DNA of 64,000 nt from Caballeronia jiangsuensis. Lineage in GTDB: Bacteria > Pseudomonadota > Gammaproteobacteria > Burkholderiales > Burkholderiaceae. The stretch covers positions 42,232 through 106,231 of the forward strand of contig JFHF01000028.1 of the NCBI GenBank assembly GCA_000648925.1. The letters are read 5' to 3'. This document shows positions 55,843-64,000 of this stretch, piece by piece. Every line of letters starts with the position of its first letter. The stretch's first letter is position 1. The notes beneath the pieces were generated by a model. That model did no database searches, was not told the DNA's origin, and saw only the letters and a list, made by a program, of their open reading frames with translations. The position numbers and the translations under genes are program-made.

Positions 55843-56607
55843 ATGCTCTTTAAAAATAGCGTAATTATCGTCACCGGCGGTGGCTCGGGCCTCGGAGCCG
55901 CTACTGCCAGGAAGTTGATTGAACGCGGCGCTTACGTTGTCCTCGCAGATGTCAACGAAAAGGCGGGCGAAGACACTGCCAAGTCGCTTGGCGAACGAGC
56001 CCGATTCATTCGTACCGACGTGACCAGCGAAGGGAGCGTCGCCGATGCAGTTAGCTTGGCGAGCCGACTTGGCGCGCTGCGCGGATTGATTAGCTGCGCG
56101 GGTGTTGCGCCCGCCGAGAAGGTCATTGGTCGGGAAGGCCCCCACCGTCTGGCCTCCTTTTCTCAAACAGTCGGCATCAACCTTATTGGCGCGTTCAACG
56201 CAGTACGCCTTTGTGCTGAGGCGATGTCGAAAAACGAGCCAGATGCGACGGGTGAACGCGGCGTCATCATTAACACGGCATCAGTCGCGGCATTCGATGG
56301 GCAGGTCGGCCAAGCCGCCTATGCGGCATCGAAGGGCGCCGTTGTGGCCATGACCCTCCCTATCGCCCGTGAACTGTCGCGATTCGGTATACGAGTGATG
56401 ACCGTCGCTCCCGGGATTATGGAAACGCCGATGCTTCTTGGCATGCCGCCGGAAGTACAAGAATCCCTCGGCAAGATGGTTCCCTTCCCGTCGCGTTTGG
56501 GCAAGCCCGAAGAGTTCGCGCTGCTGGCGGAACACATCCTCACGAACACCTACCTGAACGGTGAAGTTATCCGGCTCGACGGAGCCATTCGAATGGCCGC
56601 CCGATAG
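55843..56607 (+). CDS. SDR-family 3-hydroxyacyl-CoA dehydrogenase (HSD17B10-like)
   Basis: A 254-aa short-chain dehydrogenase. It has TGGGSGLGAATA for NAD, the catalytic NTASVAAFDGQVGQAAYAAS with Ser and Tyr-x3-Lys, VAPGIMETPML and the C-terminal NGEVIRLDGAIRM. The run from NEPD through GVIINTASVAA to RLDGAIRM is nearly that of human HSD17B10, the 2-methyl-3-hydroxybutyryl-CoA dehydrogenase of isoleucine breakdown. It starts 14 bp after the Ior gene and is 25 bp before the thiolase. Confidence 0.93.
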   Translation: MLFKNSVIIVTGGGSGLGAATARKLIERGAYVVLADVNEKAGEDTAKSLGERARFIRTDVTSEGSVADAVSLASRLGALRGLISCAGVAPAEKVIGREGPHRLASFSQTVGINLIGAFNAVRLCAEAMSKNEPDATGERGVIINTASVAAFDGQVGQAAYAASKGAVVAMTLPIARELSRFGIRVMTVAPGIMETPMLLGMPPEVQESLGKMVPFPSRLGKPEEFALLAEHILTNTYLNGEVIRLDGAIRMAAR

Positions 56608-56632
56608 ATACAGCCAAAGGAGAGAGACACTC

Positions 56633-57820
56633 ATGAGCAACGACCCCATTGTTATCGTATCTGCCGCCCGTACTCCGATGGGCGGCTTCCAGGGTGAGCT
56701 CGCCTCGCTGACGGCACCCCAACTGGGCGGACACGCTGTGAAAGCGGCCATTGAGCGCAGTGGCATCGCTGCAGACGCCATCGAAGAAGTCGTGCTGGGC
56801 TGCGTTCTGTCGGCTGGTCTGGGCCAGGCGCCTGCCCGCCAGGCTGCTATCGAAGCGGGCCTCCCGCTGTCGGTCCAGACATCGACAGTCAGCAAGGTGT
56901 GCGGTTCCGGCATGAAAGCCGTGATGAACGCGTACGACACCCTTCGCGCAGGAAGCGCGGACGTGATGGTCGCCGGCGGAATGGAGTCAATGAGCAACGC
57001 TCCTTTCCTTCTGCCGAAGGCAAGAGCTGGAATCCGGATGGGACACGGTCAGGTTATTGACCACATGTTTTTCGATGGCCTCGAAGACGCGTACTTCGAC
57101 CGTGGTCGCCTGATGGGTACGTTTGCTGAGGATTGTGCGGAACGTTTTAACCTCACCCGCGGCGACCAGGATGCCTTCGCCATTGCTTCGACCAAAAAGG
57201 CGCAAGGAGCCATCCAGTCGGGTGCGTTCGATTGGGAGGTGGCGCCAATCGCGGTCGCGGCGAAGGGTGGCGACGTGCTGATTTCGTGCGACGAGCAACC
57301 TTCGAAAGCGCGAATCGACAAGGTGCCGACGCTCAAGCCCGCCTTCCGTAAAGACGGCACAGTGACTGCGGCGAACAGTAGCTCCATTTCCGACGGCGCA
57401 GCAGCGCTGGTCCTCATGCGGCAGTCCACGGCAGAGCGTCTGGGCGCCAAGCCGATTGCAGTGGTTTCCGGACACGCGACTTTCGCCGATGAACCGCGCT
57501 TGTTCATCACTGCGCCGATTGGCGCAATCCAGCGCCTGCTTGCCAAGACAAACTGGACGGCCGCTGATGTTGACCTGTGGGAAATCAACGAAGCATTCGC
57601 AGTTGTGGTGATGGCATGCACGAAGGAGCTCTCGCTGGACCCGGAGAAAGTCAACATCCATGGGGGCGCGTGTGCCTTGGGGCATCCGATTGGAGCTTCC
57701 GGGGGGCGAATCCTCGTTACCTTGCTGGGTGCGTTGCGCACAACCGGTGGCAAGCGCGGCATCGCCAGTCTGTGTATCGGCGGCGGCGAAGCCACGGCTA
57801 TTGCCATCGAAATGGTCTGA
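56633..57820 (+). CDS. Acetyl-CoA acetyltransferase (thiolase)
   Basis: A 395-aa degradative-type thiolase. It has VSAARTPMGGFQG at the start, the acyl-accepting Cys in TVSKVCGSGMKAV, WEINEAFAVV, the catalytic His in HGGACALGHPIGASGG and the final Cys in LCIGGGEA. The start at 56633 follows AAAGGAGAGAGA. In this operon it would cleave 2-methylacetoacetyl-CoA to acetyl-CoA and propionyl-CoA, or acetoacetyl-CoA in a straight-chain route. Confidence 0.95.
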   Translation: MSNDPIVIVSAARTPMGGFQGELASLTAPQLGGHAVKAAIERSGIAADAIEEVVLGCVLSAGLGQAPARQAAIEAGLPLSVQTSTVSKVCGSGMKAVMNAYDTLRAGSADVMVAGGMESMSNAPFLLPKARAGIRMGHGQVIDHMFFDGLEDAYFDRGRLMGTFAEDCAERFNLTRGDQDAFAIASTKKAQGAIQSGAFDWEVAPIAVAAKGGDVLISCDEQPSKARIDKVPTLKPAFRKDGTVTAANSSSISDGAAALVLMRQSTAERLGAKPIAVVSGHATFADEPRLFITAPIGAIQRLLAKTNWTAADVDLWEINEAFAVVVMACTKELSLDPEKVNIHGGACALGHPIGASGGRILVTLLGALRTTGGKRGIASLCIGGGEATAIAIEMV

Positions 57821-57833
57821 CGCGGAGCCGAAC

Positions 57834-58967
57834 ATGATTCTCACGCAAGAACACGAGATGGTTCGTGACTCCATCCGGACCTTCGCATCAGAACAGCTTG
57901 CTCCGCATGCTGCGGAGTGGGACAAAAACCATACGTTTCCCGCCGACGCGCTGAGAGAACTCGGCGAGCTGGGTGCCCTCGGAATGGTAGTAGAGGAAAA
58001 ATGGGGCGGCGCCGGGATGGACTACATGAGCCTGGTGCTTGCAATCGAAGAGATTGCTGCGGGCGATGGTGCAACGTCCACCATCGTAAGCGTCCAAAAC
58101 TCCCTCGTCTGTGGAATCACGTCAAAGTATGGTTCCGATTCCCAGAAGGAAGAGTGGTTGAAGCCGTTAGCCAAAGGGCAAAAGCTTGGCTGCTTCTGTT
58201 TGACCGAGCCGCACACGGGCTCGGACGCATCGGCTCTCAGGGCGACTGCTCGGCGTGACGGTGATGGATGGGTTCTGAACGGAGTGAAGCAGTTCATCAC
58301 AACCGGCAAATATGCTGATGTCGCGATTGTCTTTGCCGTGACGGATAAGGCCGCAGGCAAGAAAGGCATTTCCTGCTTCCTCGTGCCGACGAGCACGCCA
58401 GGGTACGTTGTCGCCCGTCTGGAAGACAAGATGGGCCAACACGCCTCCGATACCGCTCAAATCATCTTCGAGAACTGCCGCATTCCCGCCACCGCCATGA
58501 TGGGGAAGGAAGGCGACGGTTACAAGATTGCGCTCTCAAACCTCGAGGCCGGCCGCATCGGTATTGCTGCGCAATCGGTCGGAATGGCGCGAGCCGCGTT
58601 TGAAGCCGCAGTGCGGTACGCGAAGGAACGCGAGACTTTCGGAAAACTGCTGGTCGAGCATCAGGCGGTCAACTTCCGCCTGGCCGACATGGCCACACAA
58701 CTGGACGCAGCCCGTTTGATGGTGTGGCGCGCGGCAACGCTCAAGGATGCCGGCAAACCGTGCCTGACCGAGGCCTCTATGGCAAAGATGTTCGCGTCCG
58801 AAATGGCCGAGAAAGTGTGCTCTGATGCCATCCAAGTTCACGGTGGCTGTGGCTATGTTTCCGATTTTCCGGTCGAGCGAATCTACCGCGATGTACGTGT
58901 CTGCCAGATTTACGAAGGCGCAAACGACATTCAACGTTTGGTCATCGGACGGGCCATTTCTCAATAG
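57834..58967 (+). CDS. Acyl-CoA dehydrogenase (short/branched-chain type)
   Basis: A 377-aa FAD enzyme of the SCAD/SBCAD group. CFCLTEPHTGSDASAL and WVLNGVKQFITTGKYAD are FAD-binding signatures. RETFGKLLVEHQAVNFRLAD, QVHGGCGYVSDFPVERIYRD and QIYEGANDIQRLVIGR follow, the last with the catalytic Glu. The start at 57834, 13 bp after the thiolase stop, gives the usual N-terminus (LTQEHEMVRDSIRTFA). It transfers electrons to ETF; an etfBA pair lies at 30275. Confidence 0.95.
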   Translation: MILTQEHEMVRDSIRTFASEQLAPHAAEWDKNHTFPADALRELGELGALGMVVEEKWGGAGMDYMSLVLAIEEIAAGDGATSTIVSVQNSLVCGITSKYGSDSQKEEWLKPLAKGQKLGCFCLTEPHTGSDASALRATARRDGDGWVLNGVKQFITTGKYADVAIVFAVTDKAAGKKGISCFLVPTSTPGYVVARLEDKMGQHASDTAQIIFENCRIPATAMMGKEGDGYKIALSNLEAGRIGIAAQSVGMARAAFEAAVRYAKERETFGKLLVEHQAVNFRLADMATQLDAARLMVWRAATLKDAGKPCLTEASMAKMFASEMAEKVCSDAIQVHGGCGYVSDFPVERIYRDVRVCQIYEGANDIQRLVIGRAISQ

Positions 58968-59065
58968 TAGGTTCCTCTGATGGACGGCCCGTGAAGACAA
59001 GGACGCGACCTCACGGTCGTCCTCGCTAAACGATAGTCTCCGACTGACCCAACTGACGAAATGCC

Positions 59066-59842
59066 ATGATTGATGTTTCAGAACAGCACGACGGAACGGT
59101 GGTATTGCTCACCCTTAACCGGCCGCCAGCGAACGCGTTCACCCCTGAGGGCCTTCAGACGCTTCACGAAACCTTCCGCCAAATTGACGCAGACAAGCGG
59201 ATTCGGGCAGTTGTTATCACCGGACACGGGCCGAAGTTCTTTAGCGCCGGGGCTGACTTGAACACGTTCGCATCGGGCGACCGAGAGGTGGCGCGGCATG
59301 CTGCTGCCAGATTCGGAACCGCATTCGAGGCCATTCAAAATTCGAGAGTTGTCGTCATCGCCGCCATCAACGGATACGCCATGGGTGGCGGTCTCGAATG
59401 CGCGCTGTCGGCGGACATTCGTGTCATCGAGAAGCAAGCACGTGTCGCATTGCCAGAAACCGCCGTTGGCCTTCTTCCATCAGGTTGCGGAACACAAACT
59501 CTCCCATGGCTAGTCGGCGAAGGGTGGGCCAAGCGGATAATTCTTACTGGCGAACAAATCAATGCTGAGACCGCCCAGCGAATCGGGCTGGTTGAAGAAG
59601 TTGTCGAGAAAGGTGCAGCAGTCGAGGCCGCTCTCCAGATGGCGTCACGCGTAATCAAGTTAAGCCCCCAGGCGGTAGCTGCAAGCAAGTCGTTGATTCA
59701 TCTAGCGCGAGAAGGTGTTCCGCGCCGTGCAGCCTTGGCACTCGAACGCGAGCGGTTCGTTGAGCTCTTCGAACATGACAATCAGCGAGAAGGCGTGAAT
59801 GCGTTTCTTCAAAAGCGCGAACCGCAGTGGTCGGCGGACTGA
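59066..59842 (+). CDS. Enoyl-CoA hydratase
   Basis: A 258-aa crotonase-fold hydratase. The oxyanion-hole segments are SAGADLNTF and NGYAMGGGLECALSADIRV. The catalytic region has LPETAVGLLPSGCGTQTLPW, retaining one Glu (of PE) while the second usual Glu position (GxxP) is less clear. It starts 98 bp after the dehydrogenase; a small hairpin (GCGACC/GGTCG) lies in that gap. It probably hydrates tiglyl-CoA or a similar enoyl-CoA, completing the set of four beta-oxidation activities in the operon. Confidence 0.93.
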   Translation: MIDVSEQHDGTVVLLTLNRPPANAFTPEGLQTLHETFRQIDADKRIRAVVITGHGPKFFSAGADLNTFASGDREVARHAAARFGTAFEAIQNSRVVVIAAINGYAMGGGLECALSADIRVIEKQARVALPETAVGLLPSGCGTQTLPWLVGEGWAKRIILTGEQINAETAQRIGLVEEVVEKGAAVEAALQMASRVIKLSPQAVAASKSLIHLAREGVPRRAALALERERFVELFEHDNQREGVNAFLQKREPQWSAD

Positions 59843-60739
59843 TTCTCCACCCTAAGATAGTTATACCACGGCGGAGGTCATTGATTCGTAGCGATGGATT
59901 GCCGTTGGTTGGACGTTGCGCAAATCAGCGAAATTGCTGCAGTCCTATCCTCTGCGGGCTGGCGTGGCACGAGCAGGGCGCTACGAGTTTATTTGCAGCA
60001 TTCCGTTGAAGGTCTCTCCGTCGCGGCAATCTCAAACTATGTGCTTTCGTTGATGGCGTCCGGTTTCAAGCTTTGTATGGGCTGAGCCCGCCCATGGAGT
60101 CTGACTTGACTGAAGGCCTCGCGATAGGGCCGGTCATTGTCGCTGTAATTGCTATCACGAGACGGAGCCGCAAGCGACGTTTGATGCGGCACGCGAGCGA
60201 CGAGCAGCACCTCTTTGCATTGAACTAATCATTTTGACATCTACCTTTGACAAAGAACCATGAGTGACCGAGAAAGTCGTTTCGCGCGTGAGCGCGACGG
60301 CACCGAACCTGTAACGGAAAGGGAGAACTATGTGCCGACTTATCGCTCTTTACTGAAGGAACCGACCGCTTCGCTTGCGGGTAATCCGAATGACCGACCC
60401 GACGTGGAGACCGCTGCGATTTTGGGCTACAACTGACAGAAGAGGACAAGAGGCAGCCAAAGCCTCGCCGACTTGAGCGTGAGGTCCGTCCATCACTTGA
60501 TGGAGCGCGGACGGTAGAGGAGTATCACAAAGCCTTTGAGAACTTCGTGCGGCACTGTTCCAGCTCTTTGGTCAGCGCATCGATTTCTGCCTGTATGCCG
60601 GTCGCGTGGCAAAGCAGCCCGCCTAAGACCACTCGCCTACGGAACGCTTGGAAGTGACAAGACGTGCAAGAGTGGATAAATGCGAAGCGATCCGCACGCA
60701 TAGAAGAGCGTGGAATTCCGGGGCGAATGAATCTTGACC
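59843..60739. other. Gene-poor region with small unassigned frames
   Basis: Two small frames are worth noting. One starts near 59894 (63 aa, LDVAQISEIAAVLSSAGWRG ... YLQHSVEGLS). The other is ATG 60260 to TGA 60434-60436 (58 aa, MSDRESRFARERDG ... NDRPDVETAAILGYN). Both are moderately protein-like but unrecognised. A leftward frame near 60780-60525 reads TGIQAEIDALTKELEQCRTK, perhaps a decayed regulator end. Confidence 0.35.
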
Positions 60740-60880
60740 CAAGCACCGGGGCATTGGCGGCGCCGCAAGGTTCCCCATGCATATCTCAAGGACATCCTGA
60801 CCCGCCTGCCGACTTATAGAGCAAGCGACATCGCAACATTGCTGCCGCATAACTGGCAGCCTCTCGCGCCTGTCGCGTAA
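60740..60880 (+). mobile_element. IS66-family transposase C-terminal remnant
   Basis: The frame ending with the TAA at 60878-60880 reads AYLKDILTRLPTYRASDIAT followed by LLPHNWQPLAPVA. This is the typical end of IS66 TnpC proteins (YLKDVLxRLP...LLPHxWxP). The rest of the transposase is absent. It is opposite in orientation to the IS66 gene at the right edge of the window. Confidence 0.85.
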
Positions 60881-61286
60881 TCGTCAAGACGGGTTCGCTG
60901 GCCGCTTACAGGCAATCCGCACCCTAGACGAGAAGCAGATCGCCCATTTCCAGCCCGCTTCGCCTGAAGCTCTACCCCATCCGGAGCCGCGGATGCGAGT
61001 GCACGGATAAGTCTCGCGCAGACAAGGCGTGCTCCTACCCGAGGCGCTCTCGCTGCAATATGTGCAGAACGCGAAGCGGCACGATCGGAGGTCGCGGCGG
61101 CCATGCCATCGCGTTGCCGCAAATGATCCGCCATCGCACCACGCGACGGGTGACCGAAAATTTTGAATGGCTAGACGTTTGACGCACGGGGATACTTCGC
61201 TTGCCTGACACCTCGAGCGGAGGTCGACGCGTCCCACCGTTTCTTGTGTCAGCAACTTGGTTAGCCCGCACCTCAAGGAGATTCGC
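60881..61286. other. Upstream region of the tannase gene
   Basis: About 400 bp between the IS66 remnant and the esterase. Long leftward frames overlap here but are not recognisable. The right end carries AAGGAG six nt before the GTG start of the esterase. Confidence 0.45.
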
Positions 61287-62906
61287 GTGAACCCCCGATC
61301 ACCATCGCCAGCACTTCTGATAGCAATGCTCGCGGCTGTTCCGCTTGCCTCATGCGGAGGGGGCGACGACGCCGTCGCCGTCCTCCCAAGTCCAGCCGCG
61401 GAACAGCAGTGCACGCAGCTAGCCACGCACGCTTTCAGTGACGCGAAGCTGCTGAAGATCGCGCACCACGCAGCCGGTGCCTTCGTGACACCCACCAATG
61501 CGACGATCCCAGCGGTGCCCGGCTTCTGCCAGGTCTCTGCGTCTCTCCAGCCCTCAACGGACAGCGACATTCGGGTCGAAGTCTGGTTACCAGCGGCGGG
61601 TTGGAACGGAAAATACCTTGGGTTGGGTAACGGGGGCTACGGTGGAACGCTGGACTACAACGCCCTCGCTCAAGGGTTGGCCAGAGGTTATGCGGTAGCC
61701 GACACCGACATGGGTACGGCTCCGTCGACAGGCACAGATGGGTCTCCCCTGATAAATCACCCGGAGAAATGGCTGGACTACGGCTACCGCTCGACGCACC
61801 TCATGACCCTGTTCGCGAAGGACGTCGCCTCGAAGTACTACGCGAAGTCGCCAGCCAAATCGTACTTCGTAGGGTGCTCCACCGGCGGAGGACAGGGCAT
61901 TCATGAAGCCACCCAGTTCCCGGAAGATTACGACGGCATCGTCGCCGGTGCTCCTGGCAATAATCGCTTGGGCGCACACCAGTCGGTTCTTTGGAGCTGG
62001 GCGGCGTCGAAGGTGAGCCGCGAGTCCGCGGTGCCGGCAGCGAAGCTGACCCTGCTTGCCAACAGCGTCGTGGCGGCGTGTGACTCGCTTGACGGCGTGA
62101 CGGATGGCATTGTCAGCCGCCCCGATAAATGCACCTTCAACCCAGCCGTCCTCCAGTGCAGCGGCGCGGACAATGCGTCGTGCCTCACGGCGGCTCAGGT
62201 GACAACCGTGAATGCGATCTACGCTGGTCCGCGAAACCTTCTTACTGGTGAACAGATCTTCCCGGGTCCCTTGGCCGGCTCGGAGGCGAGCTGGAGTCTC
62301 TACACCGACGCGGCGGCGCCTGGTGCGACCGTTCCCTTCGGTGCCATCTTTAACTGGGTGTTCGGCAAAGACTGGGACTGGCACACCTTCGACTGGGGAC
62401 AGGACGTCATCACCATGCAAAGCAGCCTCGGTCCAATGGTGAATGCCGTGAATCCGGATGTGAAAGCATTCCGGGACCGCGGGGGCAAGCTCATCACCTT
62501 CCAGGGTTTGGCCGATTCTCTCAAGCCTCCAGGTGACCTGTGGCGATATCTGCAGAACGTCGAGACCACCACGGGTCAGAGCTCCAGCTTCGTGCGCCTG
62601 TTCAACGTACCTGGCATGGGACATTGCAGAGGCGGTTCAGCGCCCACGATGTTCGGTAACGACCTTACCGCCGACAGCGTCGCGCCGGGCGATCCGACCC
62701 GTGACCTCCTGACCGCGCTCGAGCAGTGGGTGGAGAAGGGGGTCGCGCCAGAGCGAATGGTCGCGACCCAGTTCAGTGGTTCGGATCCGTCGACGCGCAC
62801 TGTGGTCAGCACGCGTCCCCTCTGTGCCGCCCCGCTCGTCGCGAAATACAAGGGATCAGGGGATCCGAATGCGGAGTCCAGTTTTACCTGTGCCGCGCCG
62901 GACTAA
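61287..62906 (+). CDS. Tannase/feruloyl-esterase family lipoprotein
   Basis: A 539-aa esterase. The GTG at 61287 follows AAGGAG. The N-terminus is a lipoprotein signal (ALLIAMLAAVPLASCGGG, lipobox LASC), so it is anchored in an envelope membrane. The alpha/beta-hydrolase nucleophile is in FVGCSTGGGQG. The catalytic Asp region FQGLADSLKPP and the His in GMGHCRGG complete the triad, with extra Cys pairs for disulfides including one bridging the active site in tannases. It hydrolyses gallate, ferulate or related plant phenolic esters. It stands alone between IS66 pieces, which suggests acquisition by transfer. Confidence 0.9.
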   Translation: MNPRSPSPALLIAMLAAVPLASCGGGDDAVAVLPSPAAEQQCTQLATHAFSDAKLLKIAHHAAGAFVTPTNATIPAVPGFCQVSASLQPSTDSDIRVEVWLPAAGWNGKYLGLGNGGYGGTLDYNALAQGLARGYAVADTDMGTAPSTGTDGSPLINHPEKWLDYGYRSTHLMTLFAKDVASKYYAKSPAKSYFVGCSTGGGQGIHEATQFPEDYDGIVAGAPGNNRLGAHQSVLWSWAASKVSRESAVPAAKLTLLANSVVAACDSLDGVTDGIVSRPDKCTFNPAVLQCSGADNASCLTAAQVTTVNAIYAGPRNLLTGEQIFPGPLAGSEASWSLYTDAAAPGATVPFGAIFNWVFGKDWDWHTFDWGQDVITMQSSLGPMVNAVNPDVKAFRDRGGKLITFQGLADSLKPPGDLWRYLQNVETTTGQSSSFVRLFNVPGMGHCRGGSAPTMFGNDLTADSVAPGDPTRDLLTALEQWVEKGVAPERMVATQFSGSDPSTRTVVSTRPLCAAPLVAKYKGSGDPNAESSFTCAAPD

Positions 62907-63215
62907 GCCCCTAAGCAGGATCGTTCTGCTTCGCAGTCCGGTGATGGTTCGGCATTGCGCGATGCGCGCCGCCCCTACTTTGACACGGTCCTTGGCACCA
63001 GGGCGCTGGAGTTGAGGGTGAGGTGCTGACGTCCATCACCGGCAAATAACTCGATCCGAGTCTTAGCTTGCCTGCCATCGTGTTCGGCGATGGACTCCAA
63101 CACCGGCGAGTCCTTTCCGCGATGCGTTTCGAAGGGAAGAATGAACGTACGCGATCCACGAACGACGCCCCTCGGAGTAAGGCGGAGAGCGCGTGATGTA
63201 TGTCAGCAATGCGGG
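62907..63215. other. Intergenic between tannase and IS66
   Basis: About 300 bp. A leftward stretch around 63100-62990 reads like a coding fragment (KDSPVLESIAEHDGRQAKT in one frame) but cannot be assigned. Confidence 0.35.
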
Positions 63216-64000
63216 TCAGCGGAGATCTGCGGGCATCTTCCAAGGAAGCAGCGCGTCGTAGTCGTCAACGGTCCTCGCCAGAGGAAGACGTTGGAACAAC
63301 CAGTGAAGGTAGCGATAGGGATCGATGCCCCCGGCTTTGCAGGTTTCGATCAGGCTGTAGAGGTTTGCACTTGCGTTCGCCCCCGCTACGGTGTCGCTAA
63401 AAAGCCATGAGCGGCGCCCGACGACGAATGGGCGAATCGCATTCTCGCAAGGGTTATTCGAGATGGCCCAAGTGCCGTTCTCGACGTAGCGGATCAGCTT
63501 CGGCCACTGCTCGCGCAGATAGGTCAGTGCCTTTCCGAGCAAACTTTTTGGTACGACACCCGGCGACTCCGCGAGGGCTAAAGCGTAGATGGCGTCGAGT
63601 ATGCGCGTGCTGTATCGACGTCGCAATCGCTGTCGTCGCTCAGCTGCCCATTTCTTAGAGCGGGCCTCCGCAGCGAACAGCTTGCCGATCAGCGTGATGA
63701 ATCGTGTCGCGAGCAGATCGGGCGAACGCGCGGCTTTCGGCACGTTCTCCTCCGCTTTGATGAAGTACCGCCTTAGGTGTGCCCAACATCCGAGGTGCAC
63801 GAGGTCGTAGCGTTGAGCGATGTCGTTGTAGGGCTCGTAGCCATCAGTCATCAGAACCGCGCCCTTGCGGATCCCCGTGAACAGCTTGTCGGCCAGCTTG
63901 GTACCGCGTCCGGGCGTATAGCTGAAGCAGCGGATGGGGATGCCTGAATTGGTCATCTGCGCCCAGAGGTAGCTCTTCGTTTGCGGCTTGCGCCCTTTCT
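63216..64000 (-). mobile_element. IS66-family transposase TnpC, C-terminal part, runs off window
   Basis: The frame is open to the right edge (KGRKPQTKSYLWAQ before the first Met at 63956), so the gene begins outside the window. It carries the IS66 catalytic region: MTDGYEPYNDI with a DDE Asp, HLGCWAHLRRYF, then NPCENAIRPFVVGRRSWLFS with the catalytic Glu, SLIETCKAGGIDPYRYL and a normal end (LLPWKMPADLR). The region is intact as far as it can be seen. Confidence 0.93.

Noticed and set aside
58986..59030. Hairpin between the acyl-CoA dehydrogenase and hydratase genes as a terminator
   Set aside because: The short stem is imperfect and no T-run follows, so termination is not supported; it may only affect relative expression.
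1..64000. CRISPR arrays, tRNA and rRNA genes
   Set aside because: No regularly spaced repeats and no tRNA or rRNA-like segments were recognised by eye; a dedicated search could still find a tRNA fragment near 19560.

Overview
The window looks like an accessory region (chromid, megaplasmid or genomic island) of a Burkholderiales bacterium, most likely Paraburkholderia/Caballeronia/Burkholderia. The reasons are high GC, the Burkholderia-type porin, leuA, pantothenate genes and LysR regulators, many catabolic acyl-CoA genes, IS66, and an unusual density of decayed genes. No rRNA, tRNA or CRISPR array was recognised.

Layout. 1-2430: end of an ArsR-rhodanese regulator, an ETHE1-like MBL hydrolase and an MFS transporter (sulfur/persulfide or metalloid context). 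2518-6744: a complete broad-spectrum mercury operon read leftward (merT-P-C-A-B-E) with divergent merR and a textbook 19-bp-spacer mer promoter. 6745-8140: an imperfect ~350-bp duplication of the end of merR, with a broken LysR gene between the copies. 8364-12138: a TetR regulator, fragments of signalling genes and a 451-aa protein with a duplicated module.

12914-18798 is the most interesting part: a compact, probably anti-phage cyclic-nucleotide locus. It encodes a single-chain double-domain class III nucleotidyl cyclase, an E2-E1 (ThiF) fusion resembling CBASS Cap2, a JAB/JAMM isopeptidase resembling Cap3, a cyclic-nucleotide-binding-TIR effector resembling PycTIR, and a second small class III cyclase with all the expected catalytic residues. 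The first three genes overlap at stop/start codons. It appears to join a Pycsar-type signal and effector to the ubiquitin-like conjugation module of type II CBASS, with no CD-NTase.

19.2-25.1 kb: a possible terminated RNA, a GntR pseudogene, a panD pseudogene beside intact panC, a 3-hydroxyisobutyrate-dehydrogenase-like gene, an MFS pseudogene and a LysR gene. 25.4-36.4 kb: tartrate/malate-type dehydrogenase, aldehyde dehydrogenase, a DUF2520 protein, an intact relocated panD, etfBA, an acyl-CoA ligase, an SMP-30 lactonase and a gamma-carbonic-anhydrase-like protein. 37.2-48.5 kb: leuA, porin, MFS, HMG-CoA-lyase family protein, LysR, CaiB CoA-transferase, SMP-30 and MFS, together resembling an uptake and breakdown cassette for a branched organic acid.

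49.1-59.8 kb: an Lrp regulator and a fused indolepyruvate:ferredoxin oxidoreductase (IorAB) followed by an HSD17B10-type SDR, thiolase, acyl-CoA dehydrogenase and enoyl-CoA hydratase. Together they could form an isoleucine-type 2-oxoacid route in which the ferredoxin oxidoreductase replaces the branched-chain dehydrogenase complex. A decayed copy of the Lrp-Ior module and a prpB remnant lie beside it. 60.7-64.0 kb: a tannase-family lipoprotein between an IS66 remnant and an IS66 transposase that runs off the window.
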